This document shows, one piece after another, positions 53,393-62,089 of a DNA stretch of 64,000 bases. Under the pieces are notes generated by a model. It made no database searches and was not told the DNA's origin. It worked only from the letters and a program-made list of their open reading frames with translations. This DNA comes from Nisaea nitritireducens. GTDB taxonomy: Bacteria; Pseudomonadota; Alphaproteobacteria; Thalassobaculales; Thalassobaculaceae. The position numbers and the translations under genes were made by a program. The first letter of the stretch is position 1. Each line of letters starts with the position of its first letter. Where the stretch lies: contig NZ_JACZFS010000017.1 in assembly GCF_014904795.1 (NCBI RefSeq), forward strand, positions 124,001 through 188,000. Direction: 5' to 3'.

Positions 53393-54710
53393 TTTCCGCA
53401 CCTTCCTCCGCGTTCCCCGCGGGCTCGTCGTCATCGTTTACAACCGGATCCTTGCCGCCTGCAGGCGTCGTCATGACGTGATTGCCTTCTGCATCAACAA
53501 AGGCCGTATTGAGCGGCCGGGCATAGACGTCGCCGCCTGGCGTCGGGTTGCGGCCCTCCTCGAGACGCCACTCATTCGGCGTCATCGAACCGCCCATGAC
53601 CTGCATCCGATTACCTTCCTGTCGCGCCTTGAAATTGGCCCGCAGCAAACGGCTCACCTCAAATTCTACAAAGTGATCTTCTGGAAGATCGAAGGCTCGG
53701 CTGTATTCAGCCTCGAACGCCTCCAGAACCGGCATTAGACTCTGGTCATAGTAGGACCGCGTTGATTCCGAGGCGTTGTTGTTCGTCATCCGGTCCAGCA
53801 TGCCAATCATGCTCAATGGAACACGGAACGCCCGGGCTATTTCCTCAATGCTGAACTTCCGTTGTTCCAGGAACTGCGCGTCGACACTGCTCATGCCAAC
53901 AGCTTTCCACTCCATGCCCTCCTCGAGCACTGGCGTCTTGCCTGCGTTCTCCAGGCCCGACTGACGTTCCGCCCATGATTTCTCAAGGCGCCGCGCCGCT
54001 GGGTCGGATAGCTGTTTAGGATGCACCAGGACTCCAGACGGAGACGCACCGTTCGCCATCATGTAGCCGCTCAATTTCTCCCCGGCGATTGCGTTGCCAA
54101 TGGTGGCGCGCATTTGGGCCAGCGGCGACAGCCCTACCATCCCGTCGAAGGTCAAGCCCTTGACGTGCATGACGTCATAGGCCGGAACCATCATCGGCTT
54201 GCTTCCGAGCATCGCCGTTTCCAGCGTGCCCGACCGCGCTATCGAATAGAACAAGCTCCCATCCGTTGCCTCGTAGAGCGTGACCGATCCGGGATGGACC
54301 GGCCAAAGTCCGGTCGGGCGGCCATATTGGTCCCGCAAAATCACCGAAATAGCATTGCCGCGAAACCCAAGCGCCGCTGCCTGGGCCATGTTGAATGACT
54401 GCATCGTCATATGCTGGTTCGGGCGCTTCAGTATCCCATACAGCGGATGATCCGTTGCAGGATCCCGGCCCCCGTCCTTCCGCCGGCGCCACAAATTCAA
54501 CGGCAGTTTGCCGACATCTTCAGCGATCACCCGTACACAGGCATAGACCGCAGACACACACATAGCCGTGCTGTCTGTTACCCGCTCGCCCGATGGCGTT
54601 CTCCTGCCGCCCACCAATTCGAGGAATGGTTCTGTGGGGTTCTGGAGCGTTCCCAGACTGGATTTCTCGACCGGCCGAAACAGCGATCGCAGACGATCTG
54701 CAACAGACAT
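53376..54710 (-). CDS. Phage portal protein (HK97 family)
   Basis: A 444-residue protein with the portal hallmarks: SAVYACVRVIAEDVGKLPLN near residue 55, HPLYGILKRPNQHMT, AYDVMHVKGLTFDGMVGLSPL and the stem region EEIARAFRVPLSMIGMLDRM. It forms the dodecameric vertex ring through which DNA is packaged. The C-terminus is acidic and low-complexity. It precedes the protease. Confidence 0.93.
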   Translation of the reverse strand: MSVADRLRSLFRPVEKSSLGTLQNPTEPFLELVGGRRTPSGERVTDSTAMCVSAVYACVRVIAEDVGKLPLNLWRRRKDGGRDPATDHPLYGILKRPNQHMTMQSFNMAQAAALGFRGNAISVILRDQYGRPTGLWPVHPGSVTLYEATDGSLFYSIARSGTLETAMLGSKPMMVPAYDVMHVKGLTFDGMVGLSPLAQMRATIGNAIAGEKLSGYMMANGASPSGVLVHPKQLSDPAARRLEKSWAERQSGLENAGKTPVLEEGMEWKAVGMSSVDAQFLEQRKFSIEEIARAFRVPLSMIGMLDRMTNNNASESTRSYYDQSLMPVLEAFEAEYSRAFDLPEDHFVEFEVSRLLRANFKARQEGNRMQVMGGSMTPNEWRLEEGRNPTPGGDVYARPLNTAFVDAEGNHVMTTPAGGKDPVVNDDDEPAGNAEEGAENVDQS

Positions 54711-54718
54711 CCGAACTC

Positions 54719-56461
54719 CTATATCGACCTAATTCCGCGATCCTCATAGACAGACACGCTGTCCTCGATTTCGCCCTGTATGACCGGAGCAATGGCATTC
54801 ACAATCGCATCAATGCCGTCGATCTTATTTGGCGACATAGGCGACTCTTTCTTCGGAATGATCGAACCATTCACGTGGCGCGTGACCACTGCGTTTGATG
54901 CCATCCAGGTCATAATCGGGTTGCCGTCATGGATCAGACGGGACTTCGGTATTCTGGCCTTTACCCGCCGCTCCAGATCCTTTGCCGGATCCGTCACATT
55001 CGGCGCTGACTTGTGCAGGATCGACGCAATCGGGTTGTCAGGCGATGCCATCTCCCGGTTCAGACGAGACGCCATGGCCTGCGCCGCGGCGAACTGGTCA
55101 AACGTCACGTGCCGAACCGAAAAGGTTTCGATCCACTCCACGATTTGCTGCTCGATAACGTCATGGTCGACCCAGTCACCTGGCGTCAGGTTCAGGAAAC
55201 CCTGATCACGCCACGCCCGATAAGGCGCGATCCCGGTCCCCTGCGAATTTTCGGCATCTTCCAGAACCGCTTCCGGCAGATAAAACACCGGCTTGATAAG
55301 CAGGCAGTCATCGGGCGTGATCGCGGAAAGAAGGATCGCCGTTATGTCATCCTTGTCGGCAAGGTCGCCGCCAATGAAACACTCGAGCCCTTCGAAGTCA
55401 GACCAGTCCAGATCCGTATCCGCGCATTTCTTCCAGGCGGTCATGTTCAACCAGGCCGATGCGGCGTTCAGCCACATGTTCAGCCGCTTGGTCTTGAACT
55501 CCCCTTCCGATGCCGGCGACGCCATAGCGTCCCGGGCGTAGTCGCGCATGGTCGAGAGTTTAGGCGTCACCCCGATCATGGGGTTCGCCTTGATCCACTT
55601 CGTCTCGTCGTAAGGATCATCGCCCTCATCGAGGGTGAAGATGATCCCGAAATAATGGTCCGCCTCGAGGATGCCCTCGAGCACTTTGGTCACATACTGG
55701 CGTTGCTCGTAACAGACACCCGCCGTGTTGTAGCCAGCCGTCGTAATGATCCAGAGCAGCGGTTGTTCCCGCGCTCCGAAAGCCGACTTGATAACATCGA
55801 AAAGCCCGCGATCCTTGTGTGCGTGCAGCTCGTCCAGGATTCCGACATGCGGGTTCCAGCCATCCTGCGTCGAACTCTTCGAGTTGATCGGCTGCACAAT
55901 GCCGTCATTCGCACCGCAACTGATCGAATTGGCCCAGGCCTTGACCGCAAAGTGTTCCTGCAGCGCCGGCGTCCGCTCCACCATCTTCTTGGCCGGGCCG
56001 AAAACCTTCTTGGCCTGCGCGCCCGTGGTCGCCCCGATGATGATTTCCGGGCCGGGCTCGTCCTCACAGCACAGGCAGTACAGCGCAACGCCTGCAGTCA
56101 GCGTCGATTTGGCTCCCTTCCTCGCCATCTCGATATAGACACTCTTGAAGCGCCGCAGCCCGGTCTTCTTCTCCCGCCAGCCAAACACAACGCACAGGAT
56201 GAAAACCTGTGCTGGCTCAAGCTGGATCGTTGCCGTCTCCCAGACACCCTGAATGTGCGGCAACTTTTCGATGAAATCGCAGACATCGACCGCGTGCCAT
56301 TCATCGAACTCATACGGCCAGCGCTTTTTTTTCAGATCGTCCAGGTGTCGCTTCGCAGCCTGCCGAACGAATTTGCAGTGCTTCTTGCCGCTGCGATCGC
56401 GCGCCGCTTCATGCGCGAATGCGTTTGCAATCGCGACATAGTCCCGCTTCTCGTCAGCCAT
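54719..56461 (-). CDS. Terminase large subunit
   Basis: The ATG at 56461 is chosen over a TTG codon just before it. The 580-residue protein has the ATPase domain: AEEKRDYVAIAN-type helix, VYIEMARKGAKSTLTAGVAL as the Walker A-like segment (RKGAKS), EIIIGATTGAQAKKVF, and PHVGILDELHAHKD as Walker B with the acidic pair DE. The nuclease half has LECFIGGDLADKDDITAI with the metal-binding Asp residues, and NKIDGIDAIVNAIAPV near the end. It packages the phage genome with the P27-type small subunit. Confidence 0.93.
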   Translation of the reverse strand: MADEKRDYVAIANAFAHEAARDRSGKKHCKFVRQAAKRHLDDLKKKRWPYEFDEWHAVDVCDFIEKLPHIQGVWETATIQLEPAQVFILCVVFGWREKKTGLRRFKSVYIEMARKGAKSTLTAGVALYCLCCEDEPGPEIIIGATTGAQAKKVFGPAKKMVERTPALQEHFAVKAWANSISCGANDGIVQPINSKSSTQDGWNPHVGILDELHAHKDRGLFDVIKSAFGAREQPLLWIITTAGYNTAGVCYEQRQYVTKVLEGILEADHYFGIIFTLDEGDDPYDETKWIKANPMIGVTPKLSTMRDYARDAMASPASEGEFKTKRLNMWLNAASAWLNMTAWKKCADTDLDWSDFEGLECFIGGDLADKDDITAILLSAITPDDCLLIKPVFYLPEAVLEDAENSQGTGIAPYRAWRDQGFLNLTPGDWVDHDVIEQQIVEWIETFSVRHVTFDQFAAAQAMASRLNREMASPDNPIASILHKSAPNVTDPAKDLERRVKARIPKSRLIHDGNPIMTWMASNAVVTRHVNGSIIPKKESPMSPNKIDGIDAIVNAIAPVIQGEIEDSVSVYEDRGIRSI

Positions 56462-56476
56462 CAAATGAGTTGGTAA

Positions 56477-56947
56477 CTATCGCTTACCGTTGCGCGCGAA
56501 GGGATTGGCGGATGACTGAGCACCCCCGCACTCGTCTCCCGCTGGCTTACCGCCAGAAACAACGCGCGACTTCAATCCAACAAGCCCGAACATTTCGCCA
56601 AGCGTCCGCCACTGCTGAATGTAAGAGGATGGTATGGGAACGCTTCCGTCCTCACCGTTTTCACCCCGAATGGACCAGGCCGCCTGTAAATGCGCGGTCA
56701 TCACGCACCATTGGCCGAAACTCATGGCATCGCATGGTTTCAGTGTCCCCATTCTCTCAGCGGCCGGCGCGTAGTCTTTCCAGATGATCTCAGCGGAGGT
56801 TGGAATGCCGTCAGGAATTTGGACCTTCTCTCCGGTAGAGTCCGAATTCGCCACATCGAGCACGACAGCAATATCACGTGATGGCTGCGCAGTACCGCGC
56901 CGGCGTTTCTCGCTCGGAGGTGTGGTCTTGCGTCCGCGTTGTGCCAT
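56477..56947 (-). CDS. Terminase small subunit (P27 family)
   Basis: The 156-residue protein has a basic, disordered start (MAQRGRKTTPPSEKRRRG), then IPDGIPTSAEIIWKDYAPAAERMG and PCDAMSFGQWCVMTAHLQAAW helices and IQQWRTLGEMFGLVGLKSR, the P27 family core. It recognises phage DNA at the packaging site. Four direct repeats lie upstream (56981-57048), a possible recognition site. Confidence 0.88.
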   Translation of the reverse strand: MAQRGRKTTPPSEKRRRGTAQPSRDIAVVLDVANSDSTGEKVQIPDGIPTSAEIIWKDYAPAAERMGTLKPCDAMSFGQWCVMTAHLQAAWSIRGENGEDGSVPIPSSYIQQWRTLGEMFGLVGLKSRVVSGGKPAGDECGGAQSSANPFARNGKR

Positions 56948-56980
56948 GACAACCAGTCTCCAGAAACTACGATCGAGCCA

Positions 56981-57048
56981 GAAATTTTAATTCGTTCAGA
57001 AATTTTAATTCCGCACCGAAATTTTAATTCAGTCGGAAATTTTAATTT
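56981..57048. repeat. Four direct repeats (iterons) upstream of the small terminase gene
   Basis: The 13-mer GAAATTTTAATTC occurs at 56981-56993, 56999-57011 and 57018-57030, and with one change (T for C at the end) at 57036-57048. The period is 18-19 bp. The block is AT-rich against a GC-rich surround and ends 34 bp from the terS start. Such arrays near terS commonly are packaging or regulatory sites. Confidence 0.85.
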
Positions 57049-57158
57049 GCACGCGCAAAAATTTGACCCCCACGCCGGTCCCCGAGACCATGCCCGGATG
57101 GATCAGACGCCCCCTACCCTTGGGGCTTTTGGGGCCAGTTTGGCACTAATTCACGCAT

Positions 57159-57482
57159 TCACGCAGACCCTGAGCGCTCAATCCGCTGTTTCGCGCCGTC
57201 GTGGTGCGTTTTGCAGAGCGATTGAAGATTCGACGCATCGAAAAACAGGTTCTCGTCGCCCCGATGCGGTTTTACGTGATCGCAGATATTGGCTGCCGTC
57301 GTGCGGCCCTCATTCAAGCAGAACAGACACAGCGGCTCGCTGTTCAATTGTGCTGCGCGCATCCGCCTCCACCGAGCCGTCTTATACCAGGACCGCGCCT
57401 CGCTCCCGCGTCGGCGCTTATCGTAGCGCTTGCGGCGGTGCCTATCTGGTGCGGCAAGACGAAGAGAGCCTGGACGCTTCAT
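57159..57482 (-). CDS. HNH endonuclease
   Basis: The 107-residue basic protein has a YKTARWRRMRAAQLNSEPL segment, a CLFCLNEGR zinc-knuckle Cys pair, then ICDHVKPHRGDENLFF, where the HNH His/Asp are, and LQSLCKTHHDGAKQ with the second Cys/His pair. Free-standing HNH proteins beside terS take part in genome packaging in HK97-like phages. The gene is the first of the late block, followed by terS. Confidence 0.87.
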   Translation of the reverse strand: MKRPGSLRLAAPDRHRRKRYDKRRRGSEARSWYKTARWRRMRAAQLNSEPLCLFCLNEGRTTAANICDHVKPHRGDENLFFDASNLQSLCKTHHDGAKQRIERSGSA

Positions 57483-57593
57483 TTCGCCTCACTGTCACAA
57501 GGATTTCACAACTCGCAGCTGACCAGATAGCCCAATCAGCACTCTTGCTATGACGGCCATCTTTCCCAAGACGCCACCGTGGAGAAAACAGCA

Positions 57594-57627
57594 CTAAAAA
57601 ACCCGCACGGGATAAACCGGCGGGCTT
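57594..57627 (-). terminator. Terminator after the small minus-strand gene
   Basis: On the minus strand AAGCCCGC pairs with GCGGGTT, loop of about 13 nt, and is followed by a six-T run. It closes transcription of the 68-residue gene before the HNH/terminase block. Confidence 0.7.
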
Positions 57628-57736
57628 CAAACACGATTGTTCAACAATGACACATACTATGTATAGATTTGGCCCAAATGTATAGTACGAAATGCGGAGC
57701 CTTCCTATTTTCTTCGCTGACCAGGACTCACCCCCA

Positions 57737-57943
57737 TTAATCAAACAGTTTCAGTTGGTCGCGTTCTTTCTGTTCCTTAAAAACTTCAGGTTCATGATGC
57801 CTTCGCCTCTTCGAGAGCTTGTCGGTCATTTCTTGTGGTACAGCAGACAAATCTGAAACATGGCTGTTGGTCTGCTCTCTCTTTACAAGATCAACGAGAA
57901 GACAAATGAGTCCCCCATCTGCTGCTTGCCAGAAATAGGGCAT
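57737..57943 (-). CDS. Small prophage protein of unknown function
   Basis: A 68-residue product beginning MPYFWQAADGGLICLLVDL with a charged, helical second half (KLSKRRRHHEPEVFKEQKERD). No family recognised. It has a modest ribosome site (GAGAC) and is divergent from the gene at 58061. A clear terminator follows it. Confidence 0.45.
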   Translation of the reverse strand: MPYFWQAADGGLICLLVDLVKREQTNSHVSDLSAVPQEMTDKLSKRRRHHEPEVFKEQKERDQLKLFD

Positions 57944-58060
57944 TGCGTGTCCGTCTCTTTTTCACCGGAGCGCCATTCTACGGGCTGGAAAGTCTCCTCA
58001 AATTCAAAAATCGCCCTCCGCTGTCCATTGCTTCAATGAGCTATCGAAGGGGAGTCTCAA

Positions 58061-58357
58061 ATGGTGAAACCTATGGCCCAAATTGACTACATCCGTATGC
58101 CGAGCGAACCGCCGTCCAATCTAGTCGAAACTTTGCAAAGAGATGTTTTCTACAATGACGACGTCGAGATCGGACTAGGCCTTTCATTTCATTGCTACCG
58201 GCGGATCTACGAGCACCTGCGGTCACATGGAATGGTTTTAGAATATACAAAACCCGAAGAATTGATCGGCACCATTCCCAAGAACGGCAGCGCTGAACTA
58301 GCCGATATGGCTGAAACATCAAAGTCACGCAATAAGTTGGGATTGCCTATGAGCTAA
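58061..58357 (+). CDS. Hypothetical protein at the prophage/accessory junction
   Basis: A 98-residue product with a good ribosome site (GGGGAG, 6 bp before ATG). IDYIRMPSEPPSNLVETLQR and YNDDVEIGLGLSFHCYRRIYEHLRSHG suggest a helical, soluble domain. No family recognised. A hairpin (58371-58419) follows. Confidence 0.5.
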   Translation: MVKPMAQIDYIRMPSEPPSNLVETLQRDVFYNDDVEIGLGLSFHCYRRIYEHLRSHGMVLEYTKPEELIGTIPKNGSAELADMAETSKSRNKLGLPMS

Positions 58358-58370
58358 TTCCAGGCATCTA

Positions 58371-58419
58371 AAGCAGCGGCGCTCATGTTTTAATCGAATT
58401 AACATTTTCGCCGCTGCTT
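58371..58419. terminator. Long hairpin after the gene at 58061
   Basis: AAGCAGCGGCG (58371-58381) pairs with CGCCGCTGCTT (58409-58419), an 11-bp perfect stem; the loop region between is nearly self-complementary (TGTTTTAAT/ATTAACA). No T-run, so it may be rho-independent only in part. Confidence 0.55.
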
Positions 58420-59195
58420 CAGTCGGCTGTCTAAAAATCGGCATTTCTTCCTTCGCCAGCGCGCTTCGTCTCGTGATGCTGGGAGAGCCTACTCAAGCGC
58501 AAGGCTGCGCTGTTTCGATGGCAATTTATTGCGACCATAGAATCAGCGCACTTCGCGATAGCATTAAGAATAATATGTGTTTTATTTCAGAAATTCATAA
58601 TTCTTGCCTCACATCAGATCACAAAACCCGATGAGGTTTGGCGCTCAATTTTCATTTATTGATACATACGCCGCTACCTATCATTATACGACAATGGAGA
58701 TAAGGCGAAAACCATTTGCCTCAGGCCAACAGGAGTTTTTCGCGAGAAAGGATACTACCCATGGTCAATTTTTTAAAAAACCGCCCCACGTTCTCAACGC
58801 TCACAGCAGCTGCATCAATTGTCTAGGGATGACTGTCTTTTACCGACAATCATAGAGGCCGTTAAGGCCACGCGAGGTCGACGATGACAGGCATTTCAAT
58901 CGCCTAAAACAATGACGATTAGAGCGCCCCCGAAACACAGCCCAGCCATACCCGTTTACTTGTCCGAGCGCTTTGCTGTTTTGAGCATCCAGAATGCCTC
59001 TGGCTCTTATTGCAGAAAACGATGATCTTAAGTCGCTGCCTATGAAGCTAGCGCCATAAAATGAGCTAGAAGCTCCACAACTTTTCTAGCAGGCAAAATT
59101 AGGAAGCACCAAAGGCGGCGGGAGCACCTCATCCGAAATGCCTCAATAAAGGCGTCCTTACTTGTTTGCCCCGCCGCCACCTTTCAAAGGTGAGC
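58420..59195. other. Gene-poor region before the IS110 transposase
   Basis: About 775 bp with no open frame that I would accept as a gene. An 83-codon frame at 58604-58855 begins with TTG, has no ribosome site and unusual composition. The right part (about 59100-59195) should contain the 3' end of the IS110 element, including a perfect hairpin CACCTTT-C-AAAGGTG at 59178-59192. Confidence 0.45.
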
Positions 59196-60128
59196 TTATC
59201 TACCCGGATCCCACGCTTGGCCATCCCGCATCATTGAATTGAGAATAATCAATATTTTGCGCATAACTGCGACACGGGCAACTTTGGGTGGCTTCCCTTT
59301 TTCTCTCAACCGTTTGAAATACTCACGCATCTTCGAATTACGTGCGACGGCCGACATAGAGCATATGAAAAGCGCGTTCCTAACACGCTTGCGTCCACCC
59401 TTTATGCGTCGCCTCCCTACAGCCAAACCACTCTCCCATGGCATTGGCGCAAGTCCCACAAGCGAAGCAATCTGACCGCGGCCTAAAAGGCCAAGCTCGG
59501 GCAAGTCCGCGACCAGTACAGCCGAGACAACAGGTCCGATGCCTTTAAAAGTCATGAGCAACGCGCGCTTCTGGCTCCAATCGAGACGCTGTTCAATGGC
59601 ATTGTCGATAAGAGTATCGATCCGCGCAATCTCCTTCCCTATCCATTCAAGATGCAGGTCGATCGAGAGTTCCGCCTCTTCCGAGCCGGCATGCGCCTTG
59701 CGGATTTTTTCATCGCGGTTCATCTCTGACATTTGCCGTCGGCGCCCCACTAAGTCATGCAGCTCGAGTTCCTGTTTGTTCGGGGCTTCCGTTGCGGTGG
59801 GCCTCATCGTTCCTGCGAATTCCGCAATCGTGATGGCATCCAGACGGTCGGTTTTACTCCGCCGACTCATCGCCCTGGCGAAGCTACGTATTCGCCAGGG
59901 ATTGATTCCAGCCGAAGGTATCCCGGCAGCTGACATCGCTGCGACGACGCGCCGCCCCATTGGGCCCATCGGTTCATAGACAACAAGGGTCGGGTTAAGT
60001 TCGAGGAGCTTGGCAACCAGCTCCTCGATGCCATCGCTTGAATTAGCAAATCTTTGAAATTCGGATTCAGGCCAGACCGCCACGTCCAGATTATCACGCG
60101 AAATATCGATACCGACGAACTGTTCCAT
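59196..60128 (-). CDS. IS110-family transposase (bridge recombinase type)
   Basis: The 310-residue protein from MEQFVGIDISRDNLDVAV carries the RuvC-like DEDD domain: Asp in VGIDIS, Glu in LVVYEPMGPMG, and Asp in SKTDRLDAITIAEFAG. After a helical linker the C-terminal serine-dependent domain has LLMTFKGIGPVVSAVLVADL, LGRGQIASLVGLAP and GRRRIKGGRKRVRNALFICSM; the Ser of ICSMSA is the expected nucleophile. The gene is full length. IS110 enzymes recombine DNA guided by an RNA encoded in the element. Confidence 0.9.
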   Translation of the reverse strand: MEQFVGIDISRDNLDVAVWPESEFQRFANSSDGIEELVAKLLELNPTLVVYEPMGPMGRRVVAAMSAAGIPSAGINPWRIRSFARAMSRRSKTDRLDAITIAEFAGTMRPTATEAPNKQELELHDLVGRRRQMSEMNRDEKIRKAHAGSEEAELSIDLHLEWIGKEIARIDTLIDNAIEQRLDWSQKRALLMTFKGIGPVVSAVLVADLPELGLLGRGQIASLVGLAPMPWESGLAVGRRRIKGGRKRVRNALFICSMSAVARNSKMREYFKRLREKGKPPKVARVAVMRKILIILNSMMRDGQAWDPGR

Positions 60129-60300
60129 CCTAACTGCCAAGGCTAGGGAAATGAGGGGCACCACATGCTGATAGACGATCTCAAGGATCTCAACTTCGCT
60201 CGGGCTCCCTCACTGCGATCAGCCCTCAGAATTTTGTTAAAAGCGGGATCCGGGCTCAAAGCCCCCAAAAAATGTCGAACTCTTCATGAGAGCCGCATAA
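60129..60300 (-). ncRNA. Candidate bridge-RNA region of the IS110 element
   Basis: The 170 bp upstream of the transposase are non-coding and GC-mixed, with segments that can pair (for example GGGATCC and CCGGGCTC near 60245-60260). In the IS110 group this region is transcribed into a guide RNA with target- and donor-binding loops. No second copy or target is available in the window, so this is inference from position. Confidence 0.3.
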
Positions 60301-60398
60301 TATTGCCATGCCCCCATAGCTTGTAAAATGATTTTGCACGAGTTCATGATACAAAATTAAACTGCGCATCATGGATCCGGATTTTTGGGGGAATATGA

Positions 60399-60578
60399 AT
60401 GAATACGGATCAGGTTGATCGATTACTAGCAGCTATCCACGAGAGAATTACAGATGCGGCCAACGAGGAGAAAAAGCTCACTATCGCGAGAGGCTTCAGG
60501 CTTCGCGCGGAAGAAATAGGACGAGGCGAAGGCCTGAAAGAGGCCCTGGCGCTTATCAAAGAGCACCTTGGTAAATAG
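60399..60578 (+). CDS. Small helical protein (59 aa)
   Basis: Frame 60399-60578: ATG, then 59 codons to TAG, with GGGGG six bases upstream. The product MNTDQVDRLLAAIHERITDA, followed by a charged middle and KEALALIKEHLGK at the end, forms one or two amphipathic helices. It is too short for ordinary gene lists but has a clear ribosome site and a consistent codon pattern. Function unknown. Confidence 0.5.
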   Translation: MNTDQVDRLLAAIHERITDAANEEKKLTIARGFRLRAEEIGRGEGLKEALALIKEHLGK

Positions 60579-60700
60579 CCACCGGCTCGAATGCATACAC
60601 CACCATCGCTATGAGTTACGCCGAGTACAGAGAACCCGATAGCCGATGAGATTTAATTGAGAGGCCGACCTACAGACGATCAACATAAAGGATATAGGCG

Positions 60701-61711
60701 ATGTTGAGCCACCCATTTGTGCGTTTTGTTGTCATAGCCGCCGTTGGCGCCGCCAGTTACATTGCTAGTCCAGCATTGGCAGAGGACTGCTATAATGTGG
60801 CAAGTTGGAACCTGGAGCATTTTGGCTTCGGTAAATCGAGGGGTTTTCCTGAGAACACGGATGGTGGACCATCTTACGAGGCACGCACACCTGCCCAGCG
60901 AAACGCAATCGCTGACGCAATCCAAAACAAAATTCAGGCCCGTCTTCTCATCTTGAACGAGATCAACGGAGTCCGGAACAAACGAACCTCTAAAGAGCTC
61001 GACGAGCTAACAAAACGTCTCGGAACCGAGTGGAAATACTTTATCGGCTTAAAAGGTGGGCGCGGTGGCAGCCAGCGTGTGGCTTTGCTATGGAACACTC
61101 GGTACGTAAAACCATTGGCCCTCAAAGAAATCTACATCAAAGAGAGCAAAGTGGGTGGTGCCGACATATTCAATCGAGACCCATTGGCCGGGCGATTTGT
61201 CTTTCTCAAAAACGGCAACAGAATGAACGATCTCGTTGTCGTCGGTTTGCACCTCGCATCAGGTCAAAGGAAAACTAAGAATCACGACGCGGCGATGAAG
61301 AGACTCCGCGGCGAGCTTCGAGCCCTACGAGGTCGGGATCGCCTGCTGCCGAAGGATGAAGATGACATCATCCTGGCTGGAGACCTCAACGCAAATGCCT
61401 TCGACCAGTACCGAGAGAGATTTTTCAAAGACTTTAATCGAGGAAACTGGCGCGTTCTCGCAAAGAAAGGTGCTTACTCGGCTACTAGGCTCGCGGGTGT
61501 TCCACTAAACTATGGAAGCCCTATTGATTATATAATTGCTACAACGAAATCTGGACACGGCAACGGGCTGGTCGGCGAAGAGCTACCGTATAAACAAGCG
61601 AAAGTGTGGCGCAGTCTGATCCCAGACGGGAACTTCGACAAGTTTCGGAGAATATATAGCGATCATTTACCTGTGTCAGTTTGTGTACGAGTAGTCGCAG
61701 ATAACGATTGA
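60701..61711 (+). CDS. Exported endonuclease/exonuclease/phosphatase-fold protein
   Basis: A signal peptide (FVRFVVIAAVGAASYIASPALA-ED) precedes a 310-residue EEP domain: VASWNLEHFGFG (Asn), LLILNEINGV (metal-binding Glu), VGLHLASGQ (His), ILAGDLNANAFDQ (Asp/Asn), and IYSDHLPVSV (Asp-His). The five-part catalytic set is intact. The enzyme would cut DNA, RNA, a phospholipid or a phosphosugar outside the cytoplasm. It is plus strand, 378 bp before the SIR2-ATPase gene. Confidence 0.82.
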   Translation: MLSHPFVRFVVIAAVGAASYIASPALAEDCYNVASWNLEHFGFGKSRGFPENTDGGPSYEARTPAQRNAIADAIQNKIQARLLILNEINGVRNKRTSKELDELTKRLGTEWKYFIGLKGGRGGSQRVALLWNTRYVKPLALKEIYIKESKVGGADIFNRDPLAGRFVFLKNGNRMNDLVVVGLHLASGQRKTKNHDAAMKRLRGELRALRGRDRLLPKDEDDIILAGDLNANAFDQYRERFFKDFNRGNWRVLAKKGAYSATRLAGVPLNYGSPIDYIIATTKSGHGNGLVGEELPYKQAKVWRSLIPDGNFDKFRRIYSDHLPVSVCVRVVADND

Positions 61712-62089
61712 AAAGTGACAAGAAGCGCCCACCGTCTGGCTCTGAAGGGTGGGGAGCGGTCGTTGGCACCAGTCTCGACCAAGGCGGCATTGCGCCGAAA
61801 GTCGCCTCTCAAACTTGTGGCGCGTACTTCGAAAACGGCAGTGTGAAGGCGTAGCAAAGATATGCCGCCGACTTACATCCGCTTGGCTCGCATTGGACGG
61901 CGAGGAGCTGGAGAGGGCTGTGTGTCTGCTACACCAAAAGATTGTCGCAGGACAGTGCCGTCGCTACAACTTTCGGGACACTGAGTACCGGCGAGCATCG
62001 AACCGACACTTTTTAGGTAGCCCGCGCCGACCTTTGATTTTGCCTGCAAGAGTTATCTATGCGTCATACTATGTTGGGTGGAGGGTGAT
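61712..62089. other. Intergenic region before the SIR2-ATPase gene
   Basis: 378 bp without a convincing gene. A strong ribosome site (GGAGGGTG, 62079-62086) lies at its end. Short frames on both strands here (61663-61857 minus, 61749-62204 plus) have no supported start and look like spurious frames. It probably contains the promoter of the next gene. Confidence 0.4.

Larger units (their letters stand above)
59178..60300 (-). mobile_element. IS110-family insertion sequence (ends approximate)
   Basis: One IS110-type transposase gene with short non-coding flanks. Members of this family have no terminal inverted repeats and usually create no target duplication, so ends cannot be read from one copy; boundaries given are estimates from the coding region and hairpins. 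The upstream non-coding part (60129 to about 60300) is where IS110-group elements encode their bridge RNA. Confidence 0.5.

Noticed and set aside
55013..56476. 487-codon plus-strand frame opposite the large terminase
   Set aside because: It is a high-GC shadow of terL with Arg/His-rich composition, no ribosome site and no family resemblance. The same holds for the long plus-strand frames at 2422-3519, 3186-4718 and 5143-6081.
56981..57048. CRISPR array
   Set aside because: The repeat unit is 13 bp with 5-6 bp gaps; no spacers of CRISPR size and no cas genes. No CRISPR array was seen anywhere in the window.
30110..57482. Gene transfer agent cluster
   Set aside because: A lysis cassette, P27 small terminase, HNH gene, tRNA attachment scar and tail genes unlike the GTA hub set point to an integrated siphovirus instead.
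57442..57744. 100-codon minus-strand frame
   Set aside because: It spans the terminator at 57594-57627 and overlaps the HNH gene start; composition is atypical.
58604..58855. 83-codon frame with TTG start
   Set aside because: No ribosome site, no recognisable domain and irregular composition.
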